From contig DAHG01000062.1 of NCBI GenBank assembly GCA_002495885.1, positions 1 to 32,949 on the forward strand: a DNA stretch of 32,949 bases, given 5' to 3'. Below the pieces are notes generated by a model, which was given only the letters and a program-made list of their open reading frames with translations, was not told where the DNA came from and did not search any database. A program made the translations under genes and the position numbers. Origin of the DNA: Methanocellaceae archaeon UBA148 (GTDB lineage Archaea > Halobacteriota > UBA148). Positions 16,188 through 23,700 of the stretch are shown here, piece by piece (the stretch's first letter is position 1; each line of letters starts with the position of its first letter).

Positions 16188-16397
16188 TAATAATAGACTA
16201 CGAGTTATCGATACGGAAATAAAACGAGATTCATCACAATTATAATTTTCGTTTGCTATTGTGCGCAGAAGGATATGATGAGAAATTTCTACCACCTTTA
16301 TAAAATTAGTGATATTTGCAAGCCTCAGCATAGCTTGACCTACCATCAGAACTATTTATATTGTTGTTTAACACGTATTACCTACAAGTGATGGTCG

Positions 16398-17801
16398 ATG
16401 AGAATTGTCATGAAATTCGGGGGGACATCCGTTGCTGATGGCTCCAAGATAAAAAATGTGGCATCGCTGATCAAGCGATTTTACGATGAAAAAAATGAGG
16501 TCATTATCGTAGTTTCAGCACTATCTGGAGTTACCGACCAATTGGAGAAAATAGCCAGAAAAGCCTCGGAAGATGGCGGAATAACTGATGTGAAAGCTTT
16601 CATTGAGTACTTTAGGGATCGACACTATGCGGTTGTGCAGGAAGCGGTTGCAGAAGGGGAAATAAAAGTTGTAATCGAGGAGTTGGATGCGAGATTGAAC
16701 GATCTAGAGAACGCCTTGATAAGCATATGCCATCTAAGAGAGCTCACAGCTAGATCGCACGATTACTTGTCATCGTTCGGAGAGCGACTATCTGCCCCAA
16801 TTCTCTCGGCTTCGCTAAAATCGATGAATTTGCGCTCAATAGCGCTCACGGGCGGAGATGCCGGTATTGTGACTGATAGCAATTTCACGAGTGCAAGACC
16901 TTTATTGGATACGACCTATGCCAAAGTCAAAGAGCGAATTTTTCCACTGCTTGAGAAAAAGATCATTCCGGTTATAACTGGATTTGTGGCAGCTGACGCC
17001 AAAGGTATCATCACGACGTTAAGTCGGGGAGGCTCTGATTATACTGCAGCCCTCATAGGGGCTGCAATAGATGCCGATGAGATTTGGATATGGACAGATG
17101 TTGACGGAATCATGACTGCTGATCCCAAGATAATTTCTGAGGCAAGAACTCTACCCACAATCTCTTACTTAGAAGCAATGGAGCTCTCCTACTTCGGAGC
17201 AAAGGTACTCCATCCGAAAACAATAGAGCCTGCCGTTCAAAAAGGAATCACAGTCCGCGTTAGGAACACATTTAATCCAGAGTATCCTGGAACCCTTATC
17301 ATAAAAGCTCATGAACATATCAAAGATATTGTAAAGGCAGTGACATTGATACAAAACATCGCACTGATTAATATTAGTGGCTCTGGTATGGCTGGCAATC
17401 CTGGCGTAGCAGGTCGTGTCTTTTCTGCATTAGGTAGAATTGGAGCGAATATCATGATGATCTCTCAAGGTTCTTCAGAGGCCAACATATCTCTAGTGAT
17501 AGACAAAACACAATTAGATGCCTCTCTTCATGCGCTCCAGACGGAATTTAACGAAAACATAATAAAGGACATATCATATGATGAAAACGTCTGTGTTATT
17601 GCGGTTGTAGGTGATGGTATGGCTGGCAATCCTGGCGTAGCAGGTCGTGTCTTTTCTGCATTAGGTAGAATTGGAGCGAATATCATGATGATCTCTCAAG
17701 GTTCTTCAGAGGCCAACATATCTTTTGTTGTAAACAAATCAGATGCACAAAAGGCTTTAAGGGCATTACATGACGAGTTCAAACTGGGGGTCGAAAGATG
17801 A
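16398..17801 (+). CDS. lysC: Aspartate kinase with two ACT domains
   Basis: 467 residues. It phosphorylates aspartate, the first step to lysine, threonine and methionine. The kinase domain starts KFGGTSVADG, with VSALSGVTDQ, SFGERLSAPIL, TLSRGGSDYTAALIGAA and the DVDGIMTADP loop. From about residue 315 two ACT domains follow, normally the site of feedback inhibition. The two ACT domains contain a perfectly identical 109-bp segment (17384-17492 and 17615-17723), giving GMAGNPGVAGRVFSALGRIG and the next residues twice. In most aspartokinases these two stretches are related but clearly diverged. GTGAT lies about eight bases before the ATG. The stop overlaps the purM start. Confidence 0.95.
   Translation: MRIVMKFGGTSVADGSKIKNVASLIKRFYDEKNEVIIVVSALSGVTDQLEKIARKASEDGGITDVKAFIEYFRDRHYAVVQEAVAEGEIKVVIEELDARLNDLENALISICHLRELTARSHDYLSSFGERLSAPILSASLKSMNLRSIALTGGDAGIVTDSNFTSARPLLDTTYAKVKERIFPLLEKKIIPVITGFVAADAKGIITTLSRGGSDYTAALIGAAIDADEIWIWTDVDGIMTADPKIISEARTLPTISYLEAMELSYFGAKVLHPKTIEPAVQKGITVRVRNTFNPEYPGTLIIKAHEHIKDIVKAVTLIQNIALINISGSGMAGNPGVAGRVFSALGRIGANIMMISQGSSEANISLVIDKTQLDASLHALQTEFNENIIKDISYDENVCVIAVVGDGMAGNPGVAGRVFSALGRIGANIMMISQGSSEANISFVVNKSDAQKALRALHDEFKLGVER
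17384..17492 (+). repeat. 109-bp perfect intragenic repeat, copy 1 (ACT domain 1)
   Basis: Identical base for base to 17615-17723, in frame and offset by 231 bases (77 codons). It begins TGGTATGGCTGGCAATCC and ends GGCCAACATATCT. The flanking bases differ at once on both sides. Confidence 0.95.
17615..17723 (+). repeat. 109-bp perfect intragenic repeat, copy 2 (ACT domain 2)
   Basis: Second copy of the aspartokinase repeat. Codon choice is identical throughout, which points to recent homogenisation between the ACT domains rather than protein-level selection. Confidence 0.95.
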
Positions 17802-18787
17802 GTATGACATATTCTGGATCTGGCGTTGACATCCTCAAAGAAAACAAGGCTATTGGAGCGCTAGTAAAGCATCTAACGTTTAAACGAAGGGGTTTGGGCG
17901 CTCCTTTAATTGACATAGGGCATTATGCGGGTTTGATCGATTTGGGGGATTTCGCTCTGGCGATCACTACTGATGGTATCGGCTCTAAGGCAATCATCGC
18001 AAGTGCTATAAAAAAATGGGATACGGTTGGCATCGACTGCATAGCGATGAACGTTAATGACATTCTTTCCATAGGGGCAGAGCCATTGGCATTCGTGGAT
18101 TATCTTGCTATTAATACTCCGAACGAATATCTCTCAGAACAGATCGGAGTTGGATTACAAAGAGGAGCAGAAATCTCAAATATATCCATTGTAGGCGGTG
18201 AGTTTGCTACGCTGCCAGAAATAATCAATGGATTTGATTTGGCTGGCACTTGTGTTGGTTTGGTTTCAAAAGAAAGAATAATCACGGGAGCGCAAATCAA
18301 GATAGGCGATTTGCTTCTCGGCTTGCCAAGCTCGGGGATACATAGCAATGGGCTGACACTTGCAAGAAAAGTCATTAAGAGCTGTTTTTACTCCTATGAA
18401 GATCCATTTCCGTTAAATCCCCAAAAAAGCATAGGTGAGGAGTTGTTAACTCCAACACGTATTTATATGGAAGTATTAGACTTGATAAAGGCGTGCGAAG
18501 TGCATGGGTTAGCGCACATTACTGGTAGTGGGCTGCTAAAATTGAACCGCTTCACTAAAGGATTTAAGTTTGACAACCCGTTAGAACCTAATGATATTTT
18601 TAAATTTCTGCAAAAAGAAGGCAAGATAAGTGATATCGAGATGTATAAGACTTTTAATATGGGGATGGGATTCTTAGTTGTCCTTTCGGAAAAGGATGCA
18701 GACAAGGCTTTAGAGATCACGGAGGGCAAAATAGTTGGGGAGGTTGTCGAGAAAGGGATCGCAGTTAGGGATATTGTCATCAAATAA
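17798..18787 (+). CDS. purM: Phosphoribosylformylglycinamidine cyclo-ligase (AIR synthetase)
   Basis: 329 residues. It closes the imidazole ring in purine synthesis (FGAM to AIR, using ATP). The family signatures are MTYSGSGVDILKENKAI at the N-terminus, TDGIGSKAIIA, the glycine/aspartate-rich GIDCIAMNVNDILSIGAEPLAFVDY, GLPSSGIHSNGLTLAR and HITGSGLLKLNR. Its start overlaps the aspartokinase stop (ATGA-type), so the two are co-transcribed although the pathways differ. The stop codon lies inside a tandem duplication of 19 bases. Confidence 0.95.
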   Translation: MSMTYSGSGVDILKENKAIGALVKHLTFKRRGLGAPLIDIGHYAGLIDLGDFALAITTDGIGSKAIIASAIKKWDTVGIDCIAMNVNDILSIGAEPLAFVDYLAINTPNEYLSEQIGVGLQRGAEISNISIVGGEFATLPEIINGFDLAGTCVGLVSKERIITGAQIKIGDLLLGLPSSGIHSNGLTLARKVIKSCFYSYEDPFPLNPQKSIGEELLTPTRIYMEVLDLIKACEVHGLAHITGSGLLKLNRFTKGFKFDNPLEPNDIFKFLQKEGKISDIEMYKTFNMGMGFLVVLSEKDADKALEITEGKIVGEVVEKGIAVRDIVIK

Positions 18788-18811
18788 GTGAGTTGTCATC
18801 AAATAGGTGAG
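18774..18811 (+). repeat. 19-bp tandem duplication across the purM stop codon
   Basis: TTGTCATCAAATAAGTGAG is directly followed by TTGTCATCAAATAGGTGAG. The first copy contains the purM TAA; the second copy has TAG in the same place, forming a back-up stop. Confidence 0.85.
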
Positions 18812-19190
18812 AATGCATCATGTGTGTGAGGATTTTGTCAAAGGAAATCAAAAGTAAGGATTACCTGGGGGATGCCTAGGACGTTCTGGCAAAGATAGCA
18901 GGAACGACTTGCTTGTGTGCTACTGGGCTCCTGATTCAACCAACAAATTTGAAGACATAGGCAATTTTTATGTCTCCTAAACCCCTTATCAGATGCCCTT
19001 CATCTGCATAACTGCTCTTTCCAAGGGCTTCTTTGCTTATGCTTGCTTAATTAATGGTAAACAAAACTATGTCATATCTTATCCATCTAGGCAAAGCAAG
19101 AAAATATGCGTAAAGAAATATCGATAGGTATCTAAATTCTGGGCAAATCAGGCAATGCTCATATCTAATTTTTGAAGTAATTTATTTTCT
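18812..19190 (+). ncRNA. Gene-free stretch with two hairpins, possible structured RNA or terminator
   Basis: No protein gene is visible. AGACATA-ggcaatttt-TATGTCT (18953-18975) is a perfect 7-bp stem with a U-rich loop. CAGATG-ccctt-CATCTG (18990-19006) is a perfect 6-bp stem followed by T-rich sequence. A further weak pairing, CTGGG with CCTAG, lies near 18870-18883. The two stems could end the aspartokinase-purM transcript, or belong to a small RNA. No known RNA family was recognised. Confidence 0.3.
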
Positions 19191-19559
19191 TTAATACTTA
19201 CCAACGATCTTTGTTCTATCGATCCTGATGCCTGTCGGAGTAACTATTATCTGGTTTTCTCCCATGCCAGCAATGTCTCCATGAACATCTGCAGCTACTT
19301 GTTTGAGGTCTCTCACAGCTCTCTCAGACGTCGACTTATCATTTTTGATGTGGGATATGTCTATTATCAAGATGTTTCCGTTATATACTTCCTTCTTTAA
19401 TTCTGGGAGTTCATTTGGGGTTGCCAGCTGCGCAATCCTGACATACATCTCAGCAGGCGCGTCTTCTAAGATTTCTTCATATTGCCCTATATCCAACTCA
19501 TCGTACTCTGTTACTTCTGGCTTTTTTACTCCAATCAATTTATCTATAAAACTTGGCAA
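19191..19559 (-). CDS. sepF: SepF-like cell-division protein
   Basis: About 122 residues. The archaeal SepF anchors FtsZ to the membrane. The N-terminus PSFIDKLIGVKK is an amphipathic helix of the kind used as a membrane-targeting sequence. After an acidic linker (YDELDIGQYEEILED) comes the SepF core, VRIAQLATPNELPELKKEV, GNILIIDISHIKNDKS, RAVRDLKQVAADVHGDIAGMG and the C-terminal QIIVTPTGIRIDR. A GTG at 19568 would overlap the AGGTGAT ribosome binding site, so the TTG at 19559 is proposed as start. It lies about 30 bases behind the PUA-domain gene, probably in the same operon. Confidence 0.88.
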   Translation of the reverse strand: MPSFIDKLIGVKKPEVTEYDELDIGQYEEILEDAPAEMYVRIAQLATPNELPELKKEVYNGNILIIDISHIKNDKSTSERAVRDLKQVAADVHGDIAGMGENQIIVTPTGIRIDRTKIVGKY

Positions 19560-19588
19560 AGTAATCACCTCTTATCGATATAAATGGG

Positions 19589-20095
19589 TTAGGTATTTAA
19601 ACTTGTTTCCGAGCCCCCGAATTTCCATATTTTGTCGCCAACGTAGTGAACGGATTTAATTGCTTTTCCCTTGCTGCCCATCATTTCTTCTCCTGAGATC
19701 AATGCAATTCCTATCGCTATGGGCTTTCCGTGAACTTCATCTGAAACAATGACTATATCCCCTTTTTGTATCTCCGTGTCTGCATTTATAATGCCGGGGC
19801 ACATTATGTCCGCACCATTAGACACGAATTTAACAGCACCCATATCAACGGTGACTCGCTTTCTCTTCGGCTTAAATCTCATTGCACCTCTCAAGGTAGG
19901 GTACAGTTTTTCACCGAGCATGAAAAAGATAGGGTCGCCATTTACAAGTATAAAATCACATTCGTCCATCTCAGCGATCTCCAACGTTTTTTCAACAAAA
20001 AATTGCTCGATATCAGGCCCGAACATGGATTTTAATTTATCCAATATCTTTTCCTTAAAGTCACTTCTTAAGTGGTATCTAGCTTTTAATTTCAT
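19589..20095 (-). CDS. PUA-domain RNA-binding protein (DUF1947/MCT-1-like)
   Basis: 168 residues. The N-terminal half (RYHLRSDFKEKILDKLK, VEKTLEIAEMDECDFILVNG, LYPTLRGAMRF) matches the DUF1947 pre-PUA domain. The C-terminal half from VTVDMGAVKFVSNGADIMCPGI is a PUA domain. This is the archaeal relative of eukaryotic MCT-1/Tma20 and of the eIF2D N-terminus, which act on ribosomes and tRNA. The ATG at 20095 has AGGTGTTAGG directly upstream. Co-orientation with sepF is common in related archaea; a functional link is not established. Confidence 0.9.
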   Translation of the reverse strand: MKLKARYHLRSDFKEKILDKLKSMFGPDIEQFFVEKTLEIAEMDECDFILVNGDPIFFMLGEKLYPTLRGAMRFKPKRKRVTVDMGAVKFVSNGADIMCPGIINADTEIQKGDIVIVSDEVHGKPIAIGIALISGEEMMGSKGKAIKSVHYVGDKIWKFGGSETSLNT

Positions 20096-20528
20096 CCTAA
20101 CACCTAAAAAGTATATTATTTTACATTTTCTGTACTGATAAAATAATTCTCCTCATTCTTATCTTATACACCATGTGCTCAATGTTTTTGTATTGTATTA
20201 TATTGTAATAAGATATCATTGTTAGGGTATTAAAGTTTTGCTTTCCCTGCGGGAGTAAAATAATCTCATCTGACATATGGGTCTGTCTATTTGAAGTTCA
20301 ACTGATGGGTTGAATTTAGGTGAAGAACTGGGATAGGAACCCTTTATACGTGAGTCCGAGCATCGCAACTAGTTAATTTGTGTTATACGAATCGGCTCCT
20401 ATAAAGTGGTTTAAGTATTATGTAAATAAAAACAAAAGATTTTTATTTGTTATTACATTTATAATTTTAGGAATAGGCACCAATTCTTAAAAAGATTAAA
20501 TTCATTAATAAAAGAAGAGCGAGGTAAA
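20096..20528. other. AT-rich intergenic region with a palindrome
   Basis: No gene was found. TTGAA-g-TTCAA (20291-20301) overlaps TTCAAC-tgatgg-GTTGAA (20297-20314), two nested inverted repeats suited to a dimeric regulator. The sequence just before 20521 is A-rich and leads into the ribosome binding site of the small gene at 20529. Confidence 0.3.
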
Positions 20529-20690
20529 ATGATGGCAGAAGATATTCGCAAAAAGCTAAGGGAGAAGTATGAAGAAAAAGCTGTGGAAGACATTTCTCCG
20601 ATAAGAGACCCATTAGATGATATGATGCGAGGGAAAAAGAAACCAAAAGACGCCATATATAAAGGTAAGGGAAAAGGAGAAGAAAGGTGA
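20529..20690 (+). CDS. Small charged protein, 53 residues, unknown
   Basis: ATG at 20529 (or 20532) to TGA at 20690, reading MMAEDIRKKLREKYEEKAVE, then DISPIRDPLDDMMRG, then a Lys/Gly-rich tail ending KGKGKGEER. A GCGAGGT ribosome binding site lies four bases before the start, which supports real translation. About half the residues are charged, the first half is predicted helical and the tail is basic and probably disordered, as in small nucleic-acid-binding or ribosome-associated proteins. No family was recognised and no neighbour explains it. Confidence 0.5.
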   Translation: MMAEDIRKKLREKYEEKAVEDISPIRDPLDDMMRGKKKPKDAIYKGKGKGEER

Positions 20691-20778
20691 TGGCGCTGTT
20701 TTAGAAATTAATTAATCTGGGCGATGTTCTGGGAGGCACCATTTATAAAAACTATGACCTTTATCCCCTATCAGACAT

Positions 20779-20959
20779 TTAACCAACTTTTTCATTAGAT
20801 GTAGGCCTATTATGTTTTTTGACCTCGTTGAGCTTGCACATTGCTATTTTATCTAGTGTTCGGTAATACTTCTCTAAGGTCTTGGGTTTCTTTATTGATT
20901 CGTATTTGCCAACTATCTGTCACTTTTAGCATCACCTTTGGAATGTCAAAATAATCCAT
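20779..20959 (-). pseudogene. Frameshifted small gene remnant
   Basis: From the ATG at 20959 one frame reads MDYFDIPKVMLKVTDS. A shift of frame near 20912 continues QIVGKYESIKKPKTLEKYY, RTLDKIAMCKLNEVKKHN, to a TAA at 20781-20779. The combined product would be a basic protein of about 60 residues. The single-frame reading stops early, so the gene looks broken. The family is unknown. Confidence 0.3.
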
Positions 20960-21121
20960 TTTATTGAAAAACTTTTACCCCCAGCTATTATCTGATAAAT
21001 TACCCCCTTTTTATTATCATTTCAACAAAAGAAAATATCTGGAACACCGACATTCAAAACCATTAGTTTGGGACTCTGTCTTTCAATTCAACGCTTCTCA
21101 AAGATACAAAAAACGAAAGTT

Positions 21122-21160
21122 TTATATAGTAAAGTATACTTTGCGTATAGTAGACTTTAC
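21122..21160 (+). promoter_or_regulatory. Promoter and operator of the XRE/DUF2178 operon
   Basis: A TTTATATA box at about 21121-21128 is followed by the perfect palindrome AAAGTATACTTT (21131-21142). A second related half-site lies in GTATAGTAGACTTTAC (21145-21160), ending at the regulator start codon. The repeated (A)GTA-ACTTT elements between TATA box and start would block transcription when bound, fitting autoregulation by the XRE protein encoded next. Confidence 0.6.
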
Positions 21161-21162
21161 AA

Positions 21163-21360
21163 ATGCCATTAGCAAAGAACCGATTAAGGGAATTCAGAAA
21201 CAAGGCTGGATTAAGCCAAGAAAAACTGGCTGACAAAGTTAGCGTGACAAGACAAACGATAATATCGATAGAAAACGGAAAATACACTCCTTCCTTGGAA
21301 CTTGCATTGAAATTTGCTAAGCAATTCAAATGCAAAGTTGAAGATTTGTTTGGCATTTAG
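21163..21360 (+). CDS. XRE-family (Cro/CI-like) transcriptional regulator
   Basis: 65 residues, essentially one helix-turn-helix domain. LREFRNKAGLSQEKLADKVS and VTRQTIISIENGKYTPSLEL are textbook XRE helices 2-4, followed by ALKFAKQFKCKVEDLF. Short regulators of this kind are usually paired with a DUF2178 membrane protein in archaea and bacteria, as here, and often repress their own operon. The start codon follows the operator directly, so the message is leaderless or nearly so. Confidence 0.93.
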   Translation: MPLAKNRLREFRNKAGLSQEKLADKVSVTRQTIISIENGKYTPSLELALKFAKQFKCKVEDLFGI

Positions 21361-21371
21361 GAGGTAATAAA

Positions 21372-21779
21372 ATGCAAATGAAAAATAAAACGAGAGTAAC
21401 CATAATGTATTCAATTGCATTAGCTTGGCTTGCTCTTGGATTGTTGCTTAATCATTTCAATCTGGGACGTTCTGATTTCCAAATATATGGTTCTGTAGGT
21501 ACATGGCTCATATATATAGGTTTTATTGGCATCATCATTGCAACAGTAAGATTGTTGGTGCGCAAAAAAGAACGGGTAATTGACGAAAGAATGGAGTTCG
21601 TTGCCGCGAAATCGTTAAGAGTGGCATTCTTGTGTTTTTTTATTTTAGCATTTGTAATTATGATCGTCGACGGAATAAAGCTAATTACAACGCCCTATCA
21701 CCTGTTTATGAGCTATCTGGTATGTATGGTGTTGGTGATCTATATAGCAACCTACAAAATATTATTAAGATTCTATTAA
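21372..21779 (+). CDS. DUF2178 membrane protein
   Basis: 135 residues with four hydrophobic segments (about 12-30, 42-62, 83-105, 110-130). The conserved cytoplasmic loop VRKKERVIDERMEFVAAKSLR lies between helices 2 and 3, which identifies DUF2178 (PF09946). A GGAGGT ribosome binding site lies seven bases upstream. It starts 11 bases after the XRE gene, and the pair is a common two-gene unit. The function is unknown; the XRE partner suggests sensing of membrane or envelope state, which is inference. Confidence 0.85.
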   Translation: MQMKNKTRVTIMYSIALAWLALGLLLNHFNLGRSDFQIYGSVGTWLIYIGFIGIIIATVRLLVRKKERVIDERMEFVAAKSLRVAFLCFFILAFVIMIVDGIKLITTPYHLFMSYLVCMVLVIYIATYKILLRFY

Positions 21780-21815
21780 TTTAATTTTTGTTTTTGCTGT
21801 TGTAGGAGTCGAAAT

Positions 21816-21965
21816 TTAACTATATTTCCCTCTGCTAATTGCAATAATACAATCACAGTGAGGACAAATATACATTGACTCTTGCCGTAAGAAATCCATC
21901 CCTTTTTGATTCATCTTCAAATTGTCAAAAGTGACTTCTAGTTTGCAATGGGGACACTTTGCCAT
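21816..21965 (-). CDS. Small two-CxxC zinc-ribbon protein
   Basis: 49 residues from the ATG at 21965 (MAKCPHCKLEVTFDNLKMNQ). Two CPHC knuckles 30 residues apart (CPHCK and CPHCD) would bind one zinc. A TTTATATC box about 22 bases before the ATG argues for a leaderless transcript starting here and against the longer frame from 22016. Such minimal ribbons may bind nucleic acid or serve as adaptor proteins. No family name is certain. Confidence 0.6.
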   Translation of the reverse strand: MAKCPHCKLEVTFDNLKMNQKGMDFLRQESMYICPHCDCIIAISRGKYS

Positions 21966-22112
21966 ATGGAGCTGTAGGGCTCTCTGATATAAAAATTTTT
22001 GTGGATTATTGAACACGGAGAAAAAAATCTAAGCTAAGTAAGTTTGGGTTCCGTCAATTCAGGAAAAGGCTCAGGAGTATGATAAAAAAATTAGAGAGAA
22101 TATGAAGCAGTG

Positions 22113-22682
22113 TTAAGTGGCTTTAGTATCCTCAGTTTCAGTCTTTGCAGCCAATTTATGGGTAGCTATGCAAATACAGAGAGCAGTGAATGGAATCGTA
22201 AGCAACACACCAACGTGAGTGAGTCCTCCGGCACAACTTATCACTGCCAACAAAATCCAGAGAACCAAGGAAAAAGCGAGATTCTCTTTTCCTATTGCAT
22301 AGCTTCTCTTGAGCGAATTAATAGCACCTCGATCCTCAAATATCACTAAAGGAATAGCATATTGGAAAAGCACCGCCAAGAGCAGCCCTGGAATCACTAA
22401 CAATGCTAAGCCAGCAACTACTGCCAGAGAAGCGACAAGTGTCAATCCCCAGCTTGTGAAGAAATAGTTGAAGCCTTTGAAAACATCAGAAATCTCCACT
22501 TTCTCTCCTTTTATTATCTGTATGCACATGTAATAAATCCCAAAAATTAACGGAGGAATTGTAATAATCAAGACCATCCCGATCATGGCAATCAAGGTGC
22601 CAATGATCAGAGCCACATAGTTATTCTTGAAGAGACTGAAACCCTTTTTTATGGTATCATTGATTTGTTCTTCAATACTCAT
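22113..22682 (-). CDS. Polytopic membrane protein (DUF4013/DUF975-like)
   Basis: About 189 residues. The N-terminal amphipathic stretch IEEQINDTIKKGFSLFKNNY is followed by five or so hydrophobic helices. There is a cytoplasmic GEKVEISDVFKGFNYF motif, typical of the DUF4013/DUF975/GlpM-like group whose members have a repeated 'GFxxF' loop. RSYAIGKENLAFSL and a Lys/Glu-rich tail end the protein. The ATG at 22682 has GGTGA seven bases upstream, so a longer frame from 22712 is rejected. The function is unknown. Confidence 0.7.
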   Translation of the reverse strand: MSIEEQINDTIKKGFSLFKNNYVALIIGTLIAMIGMVLIITIPPLIFGIYYMCIQIIKGEKVEISDVFKGFNYFFTSWGLTLVASLAVVAGLALLVIPGLLLAVLFQYAIPLVIFEDRGAINSLKRSYAIGKENLAFSLVLWILLAVISCAGGLTHVGVLLTIPFTALCICIATHKLAAKTETEDTKAT

Positions 22683-22940
22683 GGTGTCACCATTAGTTAC
22701 TATTACAAACAATGAGGTATTTATATGTGCTTATTTGTCTCTATCAAAAATCAAAACGGCTTCTCCTAATTTTAGGAATACGGATTTATTGAACAGAACA
22801 TCGGGATTTAGAGAAGTTCTGAGAATAACGAAGAATTTAGACGGAGGCTACAAGACCGAGTCTTTTAATCGCTGTTGTACTTTTTTTCTGCAAGAAAAAA
22901 CCGAAGTGAAACGGAGCGACAGTTAAATTAGGATTTTTTT

Positions 22941-23120
22941 TTAATGTCCTCTTGGATGGATAAAATATATTACAAAATAAAGGATTAAGCCCAATACTCC
23001 CACAAAAACAAATGGCCAAAGCCACACTGAGGGGATATACTTCTCAAGAGGTAGTGCAAGCAACAATATGGCACCAAGAAGTATTATTAAACTACATTCC
23101 ATGAGGGATGATTCTGGCAT
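22941..23120 (-). CDS. Small two-helix membrane protein, 59 residues
   Basis: ATG at 23120 to TAA at 22941, reading MPESSLMECSLIILLGAILL, then LALPLEKYIPSVW, then a second strongly hydrophobic helix and the polar end IHPRGH. Two membrane helices flank a short basic/aromatic loop. It is the first gene after the attC-like site at 23181-23271 and runs in the same direction as the cassette genes, so it may be a further cassette gene. It is preceded by an 18-bp perfect palindrome. No family was recognised. Confidence 0.55.
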   Translation of the reverse strand: MPESSLMECSLIILLGAILLLALPLEKYIPSVWLWPFVFVGVLGLILYFVIYFIHPRGH

Positions 23121-23140
23121 GTTTAATTCAAAACTATTCT

Positions 23141-23158
23141 GAAATATTTAAATATTTC
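23141..23158. promoter_or_regulatory. 18-bp perfect palindrome upstream of the small membrane gene
   Basis: GAAATATTTAAATATTTC reads the same on both strands and includes a TTTAAATA core that could serve as TATA element, 21 bases before the start at 23120. It is a possible operator or promoter, though AT-rich palindromes also arise by chance. Confidence 0.4.
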
Positions 23159-23180
23159 TAAAAATCCTAAATTTAATTGC

Positions 23181-23271
23181 ACATAACGTCTAGCGGCTAT
23201 CTGAAGTCCGAGCGTAGCGAGGATTTGGGCGAAGTGCCGCAGGCACGTAGCCAGATACCCGCCTGTTATAC
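23181..23271 (-). repeat. attC-like site 1 (behind the arsenic gene pair)
   Basis: On the minus strand it runs from GTATAAC (R'' box) through GGCGGGTATCTGG (L'' arm) and a GC-rich centre with GTGCCTGCGGCAC and CTCGCTACGCTCGG hairpins. CAGATAGCCGC (L' arm) and GTTATGT (R' box) close it. The arms pair over 10 of 11 positions, with unequal spacers between L and R boxes (2 and 5 bases), as in integron attC sites. It starts 10 bases after the arsenate reductase stop. Confidence 0.75.
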
Positions 23272-23280
23272 GCTGTTGGA

Positions 23281-23700
23281 TTAATCATGTTCTTCACCAA
23301 ACATTTTCTCAATCCAGCCTTTAATTTCATCTCTTACACACCTAAACTTGACTATTATCTCATCTTCTTTCCCTTTAAATTCAGATGGATCATTGAATCC
23401 TCTATGAAGGTATTTTTTACCACATGGGAAGAATGGACACGTTTCTTTAGCGTTGTCACAGACTGTTATTACATAATCAAATTTCATATCACGAAATTCA
23501 TTGATGCTTTTTGAATGATGATTCGAAATATCAATTCCGATTTCGGCCATTATCTTTATAGCATAAGGACTAACTTTTGACGGTTGGATTCCAGCACTAT
23601 ATGCAACGTAGCGATCACCATATAATGCCCGAAGTAAACCTTCTGCCATCTGAGAACGTGCAGAGTTATGGGTACAAATGAACAGCACTTTTTTCTTCAT
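23281..23700 (-). CDS. arsC: Thioredoxin-coupled arsenate reductase ArsC
   Basis: 139 residues of the low-molecular-weight tyrosine phosphatase fold. The P-loop CTHNSARS has the nucleophile Cys9. Cys81 and Cys88 in VCDNAKETCP are the shuttle pair of thioredoxin-type ArsC, and NDPSEF supplies the general acid (Asp104). It reduces arsenate to arsenite for export by the ACR3 protein encoded just upstream. The start ATG at 23700 overlaps the ACR3 stop as ATGA; a longer frame from 23760 lies inside the ACR3 gene and is rejected. The stop lies 10 bases before attC-like site 1. Confidence 0.93.
   Translation of the reverse strand: MKKKVLFICTHNSARSQMAEGLLRALYGDRYVAYSAGIQPSKVSPYAIKIMAEIGIDISNHHSKSINEFRDMKFDYVITVCDNAKETCPFFPCGKKYLHRGFNDPSEFKGKEDEIIVKFRCVRDEIKGWIEKMFGEEHD

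Noticed and set aside
22017..22112. Short plus-strand frame ending KIRENMKQC
   Set aside because: No start codon or ribosome binding site, about 22 residues, no recognisable similarity.
22837..22930. Possible fourth attC-like site after the 59-residue gene
   Set aside because: ATTTAAC (minus strand, 22928-22922) fits an R'' box, but no matching L arms or R' box could be found downstream.
22837..23025. 62-residue minus-strand frame
   Set aside because: It runs out of frame through the better-supported 59-residue gene and through simple A/T-rich sequence, with no ribosome binding site.
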